From Maribacter sp. HTCC2170 (GTDB taxonomy: Bacteria; Bacteroidota; Bacteroidia; Flavobacteriales; Flavobacteriaceae): 64,000 nt of DNA. The notes beneath the pieces were generated by a model. That model was given only the letters and a program-made list of their open reading frames with translations, searched no databases and had not been told where the DNA came from. How positions within the stretch are numbered: position 1 is the stretch's first letter; each line of letters starts with the position of its first letter. The position numbers were made by a program, and so were the translations under genes. Below are positions 1-9,644 of the stretch, piece after piece. The DNA lies in assembly GCF_000153165.2 (NCBI RefSeq), contig NC_014472.1, positions 3,096,001-3,160,000 of the forward strand. The letters run 5' to 3'.

Positions 1-318
1 GTAAGGCAATTCAATGAAGAAGCTGCCGAATTGGAAAACACAATTGTTCTCTGCATTTCAAAAGATTTACCATTTGCGCAAACTCGTTTCTGTGGCGCTG
101 AAGGAATTGAAAATGTGGTAATGCTATCAGATTATAAAGATGGTAATTTTGGCAAATCATATCAAGTTGAATTAACAGATGGCCCATTGCAAGGTCTACT
201 TTCAAGATCAGTGGTGGTTGTGAATGAAAATGGCAATGTAGTGTATACAGAGCAGGTGACTGAAACCGTTGAAGAGCCGAACTACAAAGCTGCTCTAGAA
301 GCATTGATGGATGCCTAA
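1..318 (+). CDS. tpx: Thiol peroxidase Tpx, C-terminal part (5' truncated by window edge)
   Basis: A 2-Cys peroxiredoxin of the Tpx family that reduces hydroperoxides with thioredoxin. The frame is open from base 1 (VRQFNEEAAEL) and ends at 318, so about 105 residues are visible and the N-terminal part with the peroxidatic cysteine lies outside the window. The visible segment carries the family's resolving-cysteine region, DLPFAQTRFCGAEG, and the typical C-terminal stretch GLLSRSVVVVNENG. The stop codon overlaps the start of the dgkA gene by 8 bases, so the two are probably translationally coupled. Identification is by recognition of the resolving-Cys motif; confident. Confidence 0.93.
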   Translation, partial: VRQFNEEAAELENTIVLCISKDLPFAQTRFCGAEGIENVVMLSDYKDGNFGKSYQVELTDGPLQGLLSRSVVVVNENGNVVYTEQVTETVEEPNYKAALEALMDA

Positions 319-676
319 GGAATCTTTTTTACAAAATAGAATCCGCGGTGTGGGCTATGCCCTAAAAGGAGCAATTCTCTTAGTTAGAACCGAAGCAAGT
401 ATAAAAATTCAAGTTTTTATTGCTTTGATAGTTACCGCCGGCGGATTCTATTTTGATATATCCACTGCTGAATGGATTGTCCAGATTTTTGCCATTGCCA
501 TGGTAATGGGCATCGAAGGTCTAAATACGGCAATTGAAAAGTTATGTGATTTCGTGCACCCAGAATTCGAAGAAAAAATCGGTTTTATAAAAGATATTTC
601 CGCGGGAGCCGTAATGCTGGTATCGATAGCTGCAAGCATAATTGGCCTCATCATCTATATACCCAAGATTTTTTAA
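311..676 (+). CDS. dgkA: Diacylglycerol/undecaprenol kinase family membrane protein
   Basis: A 121-residue integral membrane kinase of the DgkA family, which phosphorylates undecaprenol or diacylglycerol at the inner membrane. The family signature E-x-x-NTAIEKLCD is present near residue 75 (GIEGLNTAIEKLCDFV), and there are three hydrophobic segments (about residues 32-48, 55-73 and 96-118). The length equals that of typical family members. It overlaps the end of tpx. In Gram-negative bacteria the substrate is often diacylglycerol and in Gram-positives undecaprenol; the sequence alone does not settle which applies here. Confidence 0.9.
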   Translation: MPKESFLQNRIRGVGYALKGAILLVRTEASIKIQVFIALIVTAGGFYFDISTAEWIVQIFAIAMVMGIEGLNTAIEKLCDFVHPEFEEKIGFIKDISAGAVMLVSIAASIIGLIIYIPKIF

Positions 677-688
677 AACATTCATGAC

Positions 689-718
689 TTTGGCATAGAT
701 AGTAAATTTGTATTTTTG
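689..718 (+). promoter_or_regulatory. Bacteroidota-type promoter upstream of ftsK
   Basis: A TTTGG box at 689-693 is followed, after about 18 bases, by TATTTTTG at 711-718, matching the Bacteroidota primary-sigma consensus (-33 TTTG/TTG, -7 TAnnTTTG). The ftsK start codon lies 20 bases downstream of the -7 box. Inferred from sequence pattern only. Confidence 0.55.
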
Positions 719-738
719 CCCCTAGAATTCATCAATTA

Positions 739-3116
739 ATGGCAAAAAAAAGGAGAAAGTCAAGATCCAAGACCACAAAAAAGGGGTTTTCTTTAAAATT
801 ATCCAAACAAAACAAAATTATACTAGGAAGCCTTTTGATGCTTTTTAGTGTCGCTTTGTTCTTTTCTTTTATCTCCTTTTACTTTACTTGGCAAGATGAT
901 CAAAGCTTATTATCTGAATTCGCCAATCGCAATGAACAAGCCAAAAACCTATTAAATAAGTTTGGTGCGAGTGTAAGTCATTTCTTTATGTACAAAGGTT
1001 TTGGATTGGCCTCTCTTATCTTTCCTTTTTTATTGTTCTACACGGGCCTTTATATGTTTCTAAGTCTAACAAAACAAGGTTTACTTAAAAAGTGGATCTG
1101 GGGACTTGTGTTTTTAATTTGGATATCTATTACCTTAGGTTTCTTTGCCATCGATAAACCCCTATTAGGTGGCCTTGTAGGTTATGAAATGAATGATTTT
1201 CTACAGGATTATGCTGGCAAAATAGGTGTTTTACTGCTACTCTTATTTGGTTTGATTTTCATATTGGTTAGATTATTTCAATTTACACCAGATGCTATTT
1301 TTGAATTTTTCAAAACTAAAAAAGAATCTATTGCTTCTGAATTCAAGAAGAAATCTGCAGACATAGGTTCTACCATTGAATTTGATAAAGAGGATAATTC
1401 ACCGGTAATTATTGACACCTATACCCATAAAGAAGATATTCCTCCTTTGGAAAAAGAAAAGGTCAAAGACGATTTTGAAGTGACCCTCCCAAAGGAAGAA
1501 GTTATTGAGGAAGAGGTTTTGGCCATGGAGGTTGAAAAGATTGTTGAGGAAAAGGAGGAAAAGGATAATATTGCTGATAAACTGGTTGATGATTTTGGCG
1601 AATTTGACCCAACACTTGAATTGGGCAACTATAAATTCCCAACAATTGATCTTTTGGCTCAACATGGTACTTCAGGGGGAATTACTATAAATCAAGAGGA
1701 ACTAGAGGAAAACAAGAACAAAATTGTTGATACCCTTAAGAATTATAAAATCGGTATTGCCCAGATTAAAGCTACTATAGGTCCCACTGTCACGCTTTAC
1801 GAAATAGTTCCAGAGGCCGGTGTTAGAATATCGAAAATCAAAAATCTTGAGGATGACATTGCCCTGTCGTTAGCCGCCCTGGGAATAAGGATCATTGCTC
1901 CAATTCCTGGAAAAGGCACAATAGGTATTGAAGTGCCAAACAAAAAACCCACAGTCGTTTCTATGCGTTCTGTAATTGCTTCTAGCAAATTTCAAAAGGC
2001 GGAAATGGAGCTACCAATTGCTTTTGGTAAAACCATTAGTAATGAAACTTTTGTGGTCGATTTAGCAAAAATGCCGCATATGCTAATGGCCGGAGCTACT
2101 GGTCAAGGTAAATCGGTAGGTTTAAATGCTGTCATTACTTCCTTATTATATAAAAAGCATCCTGCAGAGGTCAAATTTATTCTTGTAGACCCTAAGAAAG
2201 TAGAGCTTACACTATATAATAAGATAGAAAGGCATTTCTTGGCTAAACTACCTGATTCTGAAGAAGCAATTATTACAGACAACACAAAAGTGATCAATAC
2301 ATTGAATTCGCTTTGTATAGAAATGGACAATCGGTACGAATTACTGAAACTAGCTATGGTTCGTAACCTCAGGGGAATATAATACCAAGTTCAAGGGCCA
2401 GAAAATTAAATCCAAATGATGGACATAAGTTTCTTCCTTATATCGTACTGGTAATTGATGAATTTGCCGATTTGATCATGACCGCTGGTAAAGAAGTGGA
2501 AACTCCAATTGCAAGACTGGCACAGTTGGCAAGGGCAATTGGTATTCATTTGATTATTGCGACCCAGAGACCGTCCGTGAACGTTATTACTGGAATAATC
2601 AAAGCAAACTTCCCGGCACGTATCGCATTCAGGGTAACTTCAAAAATAGATTCCAGAACAATTTTGGATGCCCAAGGTGCTGACCAATTGATTGGTCGTG
2701 GCGATATGCTTTTCACCCAGGGCAACGAGGTAACGCGTTTGCAATGTGCTTTTGTTGACACTCCGGAAGTCGAAAAAATTACAGAATATATAGGTTCACA
2801 ACGAGCTTATCCCCAAGCCCATGAATTACCAGAGTACGTAGGAGAAGATTCTGGCACAAGTATTGATTATGAAATAAGCGAAAGAGACGCAATGTTTAGA
2901 GATGCCGCACAAGTAATTGTCATTGCTCAACAAGGATCCGCCTCTTTATTACAACGAAAACTAAAACTGGGCTACAATAGAGCCGGTCGTATTATTGACC
3001 AATTGGAAGCTGCTGGTATCGTTGGACCTTTTGAAGGTAGTAAAGCAAGACAAGTTTTGGTACCGGATATGATAGCATTAGATCAATTATTGAATAACGA
3101 GTCAAATAAAACATAA
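739..3116 (+). pseudogene. ftsK: DNA translocase FtsK, reading frame broken by two single-base insertions
   Basis: FtsK pumps DNA at the division septum so that chromosome dimers are resolved. The N-terminal part (739-2382) has four membrane segments within residues 1-180, an acidic linker, and the motor with Walker A GATGQGKSVGLN. Translation then ends early at VRNLRGI. The rest (Walker B VLVIDEFADL, motor end, and the C-terminal winged-helix gamma domain) continues in another frame to 3116. Removing one G from GGGG at 2372-2375 and one C from CC at 2398-2399 restores one continuous protein of about 790 residues reading REYNTKFKGRKLNPNDGHKF across the join. Both changes are single-base excesses in short homopolymers 25 bases apart and split the two ATP-binding motifs. 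Since ftsK is normally essential in bacteria, sequencing error is the likeliest cause. Confidence 0.9.
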
Positions 3117-3760
3117 TGAAGAAGATAGTTTTAGTCGCCATTGCACTTTTTGCCCTTAACATGGGTACAGCCCAGAATTCTGAAAAAGCAAAAGCTTTAT
3201 TGGATGATGTATATGATAAGGTACAAGGGTATGATAATATTTTTGTTGATTTCAAATATGTCTTAAATAATCAAGAAGCTGGGATAAATGATGAAACAAG
3301 AGGGGATGTAACCATGCAGAGTGATAAGTATGTCGCAAACTTTTTTGGTGCGCAACAATTGTATGATGGCAGCAAAGTATACACGATAGTTCCTGAAAAT
3401 GAAGAAGTTACCATTGAGGATAAGTCCAATGATGAAGATACTATCACCCCATCAAAGATGTTGACATTTTATCGACAGGGACATACCTACCAGTGGGATA
3501 TTCTTCAAAATGTACAAGGTAGAAAAATACAGTTCATCAAACTTATCCCAATAGATACCAATACAGAGATTCAATCTATTCTTTTGGGAATAGATGCCGA
3601 AACAAAGCATATATTCAAGGTTATAGAGACTGGTAAAAATGGTACAGCCACCACTATTACTGTTAATTCTTTTAAAACAAACCAGCCTTTATCAAAAACC
3701 TTATTTACTTTTGATGAGAACAAGTACAAAGACGAAGGGTACTACATCATAAGAAATTAG
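3116..3760 (+). CDS. lolA: LolA-like outer-membrane lipoprotein carrier protein
   Basis: A periplasmic protein of 214 residues with a signal peptide (MKKIVLVAIALFALNMGTAQ, cleavage after about residue 19). The following region, with ALLDDVYDKVQGYDNIFVDF and a beta-rich remainder, matches the LolA family that shuttles lipoproteins from the inner to the outer membrane. The start codon overlaps the ftsK stop by one base (TAATG), and the next gene begins 4 bases after its stop. The ftsK-lolA-lptG-ribB order is a familiar flavobacterial arrangement. LolB has not been seen nearby, as expected for this phylum. Confidence 0.85.
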   Translation: MKKIVLVAIALFALNMGTAQNSEKAKALLDDVYDKVQGYDNIFVDFKYVLNNQEAGINDETRGDVTMQSDKYVANFFGAQQLYDGSKVYTIVPENEEVTIEDKSNDEDTITPSKMLTFYRQGHTYQWDILQNVQGRKIQFIKLIPIDTNTEIQSILLGIDAETKHIFKVIETGKNGTATTITVNSFKTNQPLSKTLFTFDENKYKDEGYYIIRN

Positions 3761-3764
3761 ACCA

Positions 3765-5282
3765 TTGAGAATACTAGACCGATATATTTTATCGAGATTC
3801 CTATTTAATTTTTTCAGCTCGTTTGTAATATTGATGTTTATTTTCATATTTCAAACGATTTGGCTTTTTATAGATGATTTAGCGGGTAAGGGATTGGATA
3901 TTATCATAATTGGTAAATTCCTTTTTTACCTAATGCCCAATTTAACAGAGAAGGTTCTTCCCCTTACTGTATTACTCTCCTCTATATTAACGTTCGGGAC
4001 GCTGGCCGAGAACTATGAATTTGCTGCGATGAAAGCTTCGGGAATTTCATTGCAAAGGGCCATGCTAAGTTTAATCGTCTTTATTGTCTTTCTCGGTGGG
4101 GTCACTTTTTATTTCGCCAATAGTGTAATTCCCGCTTCAGAGCAAAAAATCTATAATCTAAGACGCAATATTGCCAAAGTAAAACCGGCAGTTGCAATTG
4201 TTGAAGGGGTTTTTAGTGATTTTGAAGGAGCAGACATGAACATTAAAGTGGATAAGAAACATGGCGAGAATGATCGTTTTCTTGAAAATGTTACCATACA
4301 CCAGAAAACCAAAACTAAGGTAAATAGTACAGTGATAAAGGCAAAATCAGGAGAGCTTAAGAGTAGTGAAACGTCTGATATTTTGCAATTGGTCCTATAC
4401 GACGGGCATTATTACCGAGATTTGCCTAAATCCTCAAAAAAGGCAAAAAACAAGCACCCTTTTGCAAAGGCTGATTTTGAAACATACACCATGAACATTG
4501 ATCTTTCAGAGTTCAACAATGTTGATATGGACGAGGTGCGGGATAGAGAAACCGAAAAAATGAAAAATGTGTTTCGGTTAACGAAAGATATAGACTCTTT
4601 AAGGAAGGATAATTTAAGAATCGTTACAGCATTCTCTAAAAATATTAATGGCCGTGTGGGTGCGTTTGCTCCCCTAACGGGGCAAGATTCGACACATATC
4701 GAAAAAATGATGGCAAAGAATGCCCAGCTTTCCAAAAAACAGAAAAAACTAAAAGACAGTATTAATAATATTGAGATAAAATCTGTTGAAAATATTCTGG
4801 ACTTATACCAAGATTGGCAAAGAATACAGTTAATGGGTGCTGCACAAACAAATGCCTCGAATATTCTTAACTCAATTCAAGGTAAAAAGAAAGAATTTGA
4901 AAATAGATATGAAATCTATAACCGACACATTATATCGTTGCATAAAAAATATGCCTTGGCCCTTTCCTGTGTAATTCTTTTCTTTGTTGGCGCTCCCTTA
5001 GGGGCTATAATAAGAAAGGGAGGAATAGGATTACCTATGGTGATAGCAATTGTTTTATTTCTGACCTATTATTTTATTGGCGTGTTTGCCGAGAACTACG
5101 CCAAAAAGAACGAAATTCACCCAATAATCGGTGCGTGGTTATCTACCATGATAATGTTACCTTTGAGCATTGTTTTGACCAAAAGGGCCACCGCAGATCG
5201 TGGTTTAATGAATTTAAATGGATTTGTAGAATTCTTTCAAAAGATTTTCAAAAAGAAAGATAAAGAAGCGGCGACAACATGA
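3765..5282 (+). CDS. lptG: LptF/LptG-family lipopolysaccharide export permease
   Basis: A 505-residue inner-membrane protein of the YjgP/YjgQ family, the permease half of the LPS export ABC transporter. It opens with the family's [17 protein letters not shown], has three N-terminal membrane segments, a long soluble region (about residues 130-400), and three C-terminal membrane segments starting near residue 405 ([23 protein letters not shown]). I assign the start to TTG at 3765, four bases after lolA; no ATG lies upstream in frame after the lolA stop. The stop overlaps the ribB start (ATGA). Whether it plays the LptF or LptG role is not resolved by sequence. Confidence 0.86.
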   Translation: MRILDRYILSRFLFNFFSSFVILMFIFIFQTIWLFIDDLAGKGLDIIIIGKFLFYLMPNLTEKVLPLTVLLSSILTFGTLAENYEFAAMKASGISLQRAMLSLIVFIVFLGGVTFYFANSVIPASEQKIYNLRRNIAKVKPAVAIVEGVFSDFEGADMNIKVDKKHGENDRFLENVTIHQKTKTKVNSTVIKAKSGELKSSETSDILQLVLYDGHYYRDLPKSSKKAKNKHPFAKADFETYTMNIDLSEFNNVDMDEVRDRETEKMKNVFRLTKDIDSLRKDNLRIVTAFSKNINGRVGAFAPLTGQDSTHIEKMMAKNAQLSKKQKKLKDSINNIEIKSVENILDLYQDWQRIQLMGAAQTNASNILNSIQGKKKEFENRYEIYNRHIISLHKKYALALSCVILFFVGAPLGAIIRKGGIGLPMVIAIVLFLTYYFIGVFAENYAKKNEIHPIIGAWLSTMIMLPLSIVLTKRATADRGLMNLNGFVEFFQKIFKKKDKEAATT

Positions 5283-6421
5283 TAACAAGCATGGAAAAAA
5301 GAATACAATTAAATACTATAGAGGAAGCCATTGCAGATGTTCGTAAAGGAAAGGTGATAATTGTAGTTGATGACGAAAATCGTGAAAATGAAGGTGATTT
5401 TATCGCTGCTGCCGAAATGGTAACACCAGAAATGATAAACTTCATGGCCAAACATGGCCGAGGGTTAATATGCGCTCCATTGACCGAAGATCGTTGCAAG
5501 GAATTGGATCTTGAAATGATGGTCCAAAATAACACGGTACTTCATCAAACCCAATTTACGGTATCGGTAGATTTGATAGGACATGGGTGTACAACGGGCA
5601 TATCAGTTCATGACCGTTCAAAAACAATCCTATCGTTGGTTGACGACACGACAAAACCACATGATTTAGGACGCCCTGGGCACATTTTTCCGCTACGCGC
5701 AAAAAATGGTGGGGTATTAAGAAGAACAGGGCATACAGAGGCTGCTATTGATCTTGCTCGTCTTGCTGGTTATAAACCGGCGGGCATTCTTGTTGAAATT
5801 CTTAATGAAGATGGTACAATGGCCAGGTTACCACAGTTAGTGGAAGTGGCCAAGAATTTTGATCTAAAGATTATTTCAATCGAAGATCTTGTGGCCTATC
5901 GTATGGAACATGATAGTTTGATTGAAAAGAAAGAAGATTTTGAGATAACCACTCGCTTTGGCAATTTCAGATTACGAGCTTACCAACAAACAACAAATGA
6001 TCAGGTGCATATAGCGTTGACGAAAGGCGATTGGAGTATAAATGAACCCATTCTTACCCGTATCAATGCTACTTTGGTGAACAATGATATTCTGGGTACT
6101 TTGACAAATAATCCTGACAAAAAATTGGAAGATATGTTCAAAGCAATCAATAACGAAGAAAAAGGTGCCTTTGTGTTTATCAACCAACAATCGCAATCGC
6201 TTAATCTATTGAACAGATTAACCGAATTGAAAAGTTTACAATCCAAAGGAGTTTATAAAGCTCCGAAAATTGATATGGATACTCGTGATTTTGGGGTTGG
6301 TGCTCAAATCTTGCACGACTTGAACATATCTAAAATAAAACTCCTCACAAATACGTTGCAAGAAAAACGTGTGGGTATAGTTGGTTATGGATTAGAAATA
6401 GTGGATTACGTAACCTACTAG
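5279..6421 (+). CDS. ribB: 3,4-dihydroxy-2-butanone-4-phosphate synthase with degenerate GTP cyclohydrolase II domain
   Basis: The N-terminal 205 residues are a complete RibB domain that makes 3,4-dihydroxy-2-butanone 4-phosphate from ribulose 5-phosphate for riboflavin synthesis: [25 protein letters not shown] and [22 protein letters not shown] are all present. The C-terminal 170 residues align with GTP cyclohydrolase II, but the zinc-site motif (HSECLTGD...RCDCG) is replaced by [10 protein letters not shown]...TNNPDKK, so none of the three zinc cysteines remains. Only the RibB activity is therefore expected, and a separate GTP cyclohydrolase II should exist elsewhere. The start overlaps the lptG stop. 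An alternative start is the Met at residue 5. Confidence 0.9.
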   Translation: MITSMEKRIQLNTIEEAIADVRKGKVIIVVDDENRENEGDFIAAAEMVTPEMINFMAKHGRGLICAPLTEDRCKELDLEMMVQNNTVLHQTQFTVSVDLIGHGCTTGISVHDRSKTILSLVDDTTKPHDLGRPGHIFPLRAKNGGVLRRTGHTEAAIDLARLAGYKPAGILVEILNEDGTMARLPQLVEVAKNFDLKIISIEDLVAYRMEHDSLIEKKEDFEITTRFGNFRLRAYQQTTNDQVHIALTKGDWSINEPILTRINATLVNNDILGTLTNNPDKKLEDMFKAINNEEKGAFVFINQQSQSLNLLNRLTELKSLQSKGVYKAPKIDMDTRDFGVGAQILHDLNISKIKLLTNTLQEKRVGIVGYGLEIVDYVTY

Positions 6422-7614
6422 TCAAGTATTGTTTTTAGGGTTTCGACCATCTTTTCTGCGCGTTCATGAACTTCGGACTCAGACCATCCCAGTTTTATCA
6501 AACAGGAAATATTACGGCTTATCCATTGGTCGGATTTTGAAAAATTAGATTGGCTATAATCAGGCATTTGGTTCAATACTTCGGCAGGCAGTTTACCCAA
6601 AGAAATGTTGTTAGTCAAATGATCCCAATTACGATAATAATGCCAATTATTGTCAAACCAATAAAAGCAACCATCCACTCCAGCAGTTGATAATGCATTT
6701 TGTGTACGTACTGCTTTTTCTTTGGTAGGCAGAAAAAAGCTTAAGAACGAATAGTTCTCAACTCCACCTTCCGGGACTCTCCTAAAAGTTACACCCCCAA
6801 CTGCTTCCAAGGCATTTCTTAAAATGGTATAATTTCGTTCTTGAATATCCAAAAATTCATCCAATCTTCTTATTTGTGCGAGTCCAACTGCCGCATTCAA
6901 TTCAGAAATTCGGTAATTATACCCCAAGAATGGATGAGTCTCCGCTCCCCTGTCATTCCCAACATGATTATGCCCATGATCGGAATAGTGATCGGCATTT
7001 TTATGGTATTTCTCATTATTTGTTATCACCGCACCGCCTTCTCCACAAGTAATGGTTTTCACATAGTCAAAAGAAAAGCAGCCTAAATCACCATAATTCC
7101 CCAATGCTTTTCCTTTGTAGCTTCCCCCTATGGCCTGGCAAGCATCTTCTAGCAGTAATAAACCATGTCTGTCGCATAACTCTTTCAAGGCATCTAAATT
7201 TGCCATAGAACCACACATATGAACTGACATAATAACCTTTGTGTTTTTGCCAATTGCCTTTTCTACAGCTTTTGGATCTAATGTCAAAGTATCGTCAACA
7301 TCAACCAATATAGGAACTGCCCCAATTGCCAAAATAGATTCAAAACTTGCTACAAAAGTAAAAGTGGGCATAATGACCTCGTCTCCTGCACCAATACCAG
7401 CACTAGCTAAAGCCACGGTTAAAGCAGCTGTACCACTACTAAGCAATTGTGTATACTTGCTACCCATTCGCGATGAAATTTCGGCCTCCAGCTCTTTCGC
7501 TTTCCAATGACCATTCCGCATGCCATCGAAACCATAGCGCATCAAAACACTTGAGTCAAGGACGTCTTGTACTTCTTTTTTTTCTTTTTCACCAAAAAAC
7601 TCAAAACCCGGCAT
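6418..7614 (-). CDS. DegT/DnrJ/EryC1/StrS-family PLP aminotransferase
   Basis: A 398-residue fold-type I PLP enzyme of the sugar aminotransferase family. The PLP-binding lysine is K186 in SFDYVKTITCGEGG, preceded by LLLLEDACQAIGG (residues 152-164), which contains the aspartate that contacts the pyridine nitrogen, and by SSGTAALTVAL near residue 60. Family members transaminate nucleotide-linked keto sugars, or in some cases are regulatory. No sugar-nucleotide genes lie next to it, so the substrate is unknown. It is tail to tail with ribB, overlapping by 4 bases, and heads a leftward set with the nitroreductase upstream. Confidence 0.88.
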   Translation of the reverse strand: MPGFEFFGEKEKKEVQDVLDSSVLMRYGFDGMRNGHWKAKELEAEISSRMGSKYTQLLSSGTAALTVALASAGIGAGDEVIMPTFTFVASFESILAIGAVPILVDVDDTLTLDPKAVEKAIGKNTKVIMSVHMCGSMANLDALKELCDRHGLLLLEDACQAIGGSYKGKALGNYGDLGCFSFDYVKTITCGEGGAVITNNEKYHKNADHYSDHGHNHVGNDRGAETHPFLGYNYRISELNAAVGLAQIRRLDEFLDIQERNYTILRNALEAVGGVTFRRVPEGGVENYSFLSFFLPTKEKAVRTQNALSTAGVDGCFYWFDNNWHYYRNWDHLTNNISLGKLPAEVLNQMPDYSQSNFSKSDQWISRNISCLIKLGWSESEVHERAEKMVETLKTILD

Positions 7615-7632
7615 TCAAATATATTTTATGGA

Positions 7633-8292
7633 TTATTCAATAATTTCAATCACACTTTCTTCAATATCTTTTCTGACTTTTTTCAATTCTGAAAACATAT
7701 CATCGGTTGCTCTGTAGCCCACAGGCAATACTAAAACTGAAGTTAGCCCTTTTTCGTCCAAATTTAAAAGACGATCATATTCCTTAGGAATAAAACCTTC
7801 CATGGGACATGAATCAATTTCTTCCATGGCACAATACGACAAAAGATTACCTAAAGCCAAATAAGCCTGATTCGTTGCCCAGCCCTTGACTTCTTTTTTT
7901 TCTTTCTTTGAAAAACTATTGACCAACGACTCTTCAAATGGTTTTAATATCGAATCACTCGTGCCCCTAGTACTTTTAACACGCTTAAAATACTGGGTAA
8001 TGAATTTCTTATCAATTGTATTTTCCACGCAAAGTACCAATACGTGAGACGCGTCTTGAACCTGGGTCTGACCATAAGAATACTGTACCATCTGTTCTTG
8101 CAGCTCTTTATGTCTTACTACAATCATTTTAATAGGTTGTAAGCCATAAGAAGTAGCTGTTAAGTTAAAGGCATGCATTAAGCCCTCTACTTTTGTATTG
8201 GGCAATATTTTTGACGGGTCAAATTTTTTGACCGCATAACGCCATTTTAAATGTTCAATACTTTTCTCCATTTTCAATAAATTCATTTTCAT
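7633..8292 (-). CDS. NAD(P)H-dependent nitroreductase-family oxidoreductase
   Basis: A flavin-dependent oxidoreductase of the NfsB/nitroreductase superfamily, 219 residues. The N-terminal WRYAVKKFDPSKIL and the TATSYGLQPIKMIVV segment correspond to the FMN-binding beginnings of this family, and SCPMEGFIPKEYDRLL near residue 165 is the family's substrate/FMN-proximal loop. The start could be 8292, 8286 or, best by comparison with relatives that begin close to the WRYAVKKFD motif, 8271. It follows the TauE-type gene with no gap and precedes the aminotransferase by 18 bases, suggesting one leftward transcript. The physiological substrate is not predictable. Confidence 0.87.
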   Translation of the reverse strand: MKMNLLKMEKSIEHLKWRYAVKKFDPSKILPNTKVEGLMHAFNLTATSYGLQPIKMIVVRHKELQEQMVQYSYGQTQVQDASHVLVLCVENTIDKKFITQYFKRVKSTRGTSDSILKPFEESLVNSFSKKEKKEVKGWATNQAYLALGNLLSYCAMEEIDSCPMEGFIPKEYDRLLNLDEKGLTSVLVLPVGYRATDDMFSELKKVRKDIEESVIEIIE

Positions 8293-9051
8293 TTATAAAT
8301 CAAAAAACCACAATTTAATGGCCATAACTATTACCATGACCACTAAAAATGTTTTGATAAAACCATCTCCTTTTTTAACCGATATACGGCTAGATAGCCA
8401 AGCACCAAGCCCATTTCCCAAAGCCAATACGCCACCCACTTTCCAATTGACTTTGTCGTTTAGAGCAAAAACCACCAGGGCCGATAAGGTGTAAATGAAT
8501 ACTAAGACCACTTTAGTGGCATTGACCCTCACGAGGTTCATGCGATTCACATAATGCAAGAAAAGAATGATTATAAAACCGATACCAGCATTGATAAACC
8601 CTCCATAAATACCAAAAAAGAAAAATGCCAACAAAGAGATCCAGAGGTATTTACCGGTAGTACGTTCCGCAAGATCTTTAAAGTTTATTTTGGGCTTAAA
8701 AACGATAATCAAAACCACGGCTATCATTATTATGGCTAAAATCCGGTTAAAAGTCTCGCCTTTGATATCTATGGCAATCTGTGCCCCTATTATGGCACCT
8801 AAAAGTGCCGATATTCCTAAATAAATATTGAACGGAAACGTGGACACCCCTTTGCTTTTAAAACCAGCAGTCGCTATTGCGGTCTGAAAAACAATAGCCA
8901 CTCTATTAGTGCCATTGGCCACACTGGGAGGTAAACCCAAAAATATGAGCACGGGAAGAGATATCAATGATGCACCACCAGCCACGGTATTAATAAACCC
9001 AACGGCAAACCCGACAACGACCAAAAGTGGATAATGGTACCATTCTTCCAT
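8293..9051 (-). CDS. TauE/SafE-family membrane permease
   Basis: A 252-residue polytopic membrane protein with about seven to eight hydrophobic segments. The motif GFAVGFINTVAGGASLISLPVLIFLGLPPSVANGTNR (split over residues 14-50) is diagnostic for the TauE/SafE family, whose members export sulfite, sulfoacetate or other organic anions. The second family repeat appears around residues 145-200 (GGFINAGIGFIIILFLHYV). It is the first gene of a leftward run and lies divergent from the tRNA-Ser gene. Substrate is unknown; the family is broad. Confidence 0.87.
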   Translation of the reverse strand: MEEWYHYPLLVVVGFAVGFINTVAGGASLISLPVLIFLGLPPSVANGTNRVAIVFQTAIATAGFKSKGVSTFPFNIYLGISALLGAIIGAQIAIDIKGETFNRILAIIMIAVVLIIVFKPKINFKDLAERTTGKYLWISLLAFFFFGIYGGFINAGIGFIIILFLHYVNRMNLVRVNATKVVLVFIYTLSALVVFALNDKVNWKVGGVLALGNGLGAWLSSRISVKKGDGFIKTFLVVMVIVMAIKLWFFDL

Positions 9052-9140
9052 TTGGCAAAAATAGCTTCTTGAAAAGAATAAATCAGCCTTTGAATAAAAA
9101 TAATATTGAACTTTCCTTTTATAGAATTGAAAAAGGTTTC

Positions 9141-9148
9141 TATATTTG
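9141..9148 (+). promoter_or_regulatory. -7 promoter element of tRNA-Ser
   Basis: TATATTTG fits TAnnTTTG and lies 10 bases before the first base of the tRNA. No convincing -33 box is placed at 17-21 bases. The decayed tRNA copy near 17900 has no such element. Confidence 0.45.
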
Positions 9149-9158
9149 CATCCGCTAA

Positions 9159-9243
9159 GGAGAAATGGCAGAGTGGTCGAATGCGGTAGTCTTGAAAACT
9201 ATTGAGGGTCACACCTCCGGGGGTTCGAATCCCTCTTTCTCCG
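9159..9243 (+). tRNA. tRNA-Ser (anticodon UGA)
   Basis: A complete class II tRNA of 85 bases. The acceptor stem pairs GGAGAAA (9159-9165) with TTTCTCC (9236-9242), followed by discriminator G. The anticodon arm is GTAGT-CTTGAAA-ACTAT, giving anticodon TGA, which reads UCN serine codons. A long variable arm pairs GAGG with CCTC, and the T arm is GGGGG-TTCGAAT-CCCTC. CCA is not encoded. A hairpin ending in a T run follows directly. The gene is the left boundary of an ~8.7 kb segment flanked by a second, damaged copy. Confidence 0.95.
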
Positions 9244-9281
9244 CGAAATTAACCCATAACGTAAGTTGTGGGTTTTTTGTT
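9163..9281 (+). repeat. 119-bp direct repeat, left copy (tRNA-Ser body plus terminator)
   Basis: This block, from acceptor position 5 of tRNA-Ser through the downstream hairpin and T run, recurs at 17900-18018 with three substitutions (about 97% identity). The spacing between copies is 8737 bases. It could be an att-type repeat left by integration at a tRNA gene, or a remnant of tandem duplication. Confidence 0.9.
9251..9279 (+). terminator. Intrinsic terminator of tRNA-Ser
   Basis: AACCCA (9251-9256) pairs with TGGGTT (9269-9274), and a run of Ts follows. In the right-hand repeat copy one stem base is changed (G to A), weakening this hairpin. Confidence 0.6.
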
Positions 9282-9557
9282 TTGCTTAATACAAAAATAT
9301 TATTTCATGATTTTTCATTTTCAAATTGATTAGAAGAATCATAATACAGTTTAATCATATTATTGCATCAGCTGGTTTAAAAACGTTATCCATATTCTAT
9401 AATGGAAAATTAGTATTAATTTCTTTTAAACTTATCACATATAGTTACATACAGGTTTTATAAGAGCGATAATTCTTCCTTTATTATATTTTTAAAACCA
9501 ACAATTGTAGATTTCACCGATGTGGTTTCTTGTTTATCGATTAAACAGACTATTTTC

Positions 9558-9588
9558 TTTGATGAGATTTGCGATTGAATTATCTTTG
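9558..9588 (+). promoter_or_regulatory. Promoter of the PKD/malectin gene; rest of the gap has no gene
   Basis: TTTG at 9558-9561, a 19-base spacer and TATCTTTG at 9581-9588 match the Bacteroidota promoter consensus well. The start codon is 57 bases downstream of the -7 box. In the remaining gap between the tRNA terminator and 9644 (about 360 bases) I see no credible coding frame or further structure. Confidence 0.6.
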
Positions 9589-9644
9589 AAAATCGGGGCA
9601 AAACCATATCAGTTGGTCAAAATTGCTATTAAATTCCTTGAATT

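Noticed and set aside
2472-3116. A separate short FtsK-like ATPase gene
   Set aside because: It lacks Walker A, begins within the motor domain and joins perfectly to the upstream frame when two inserted bases are removed, so it is the 3' half of ftsK.
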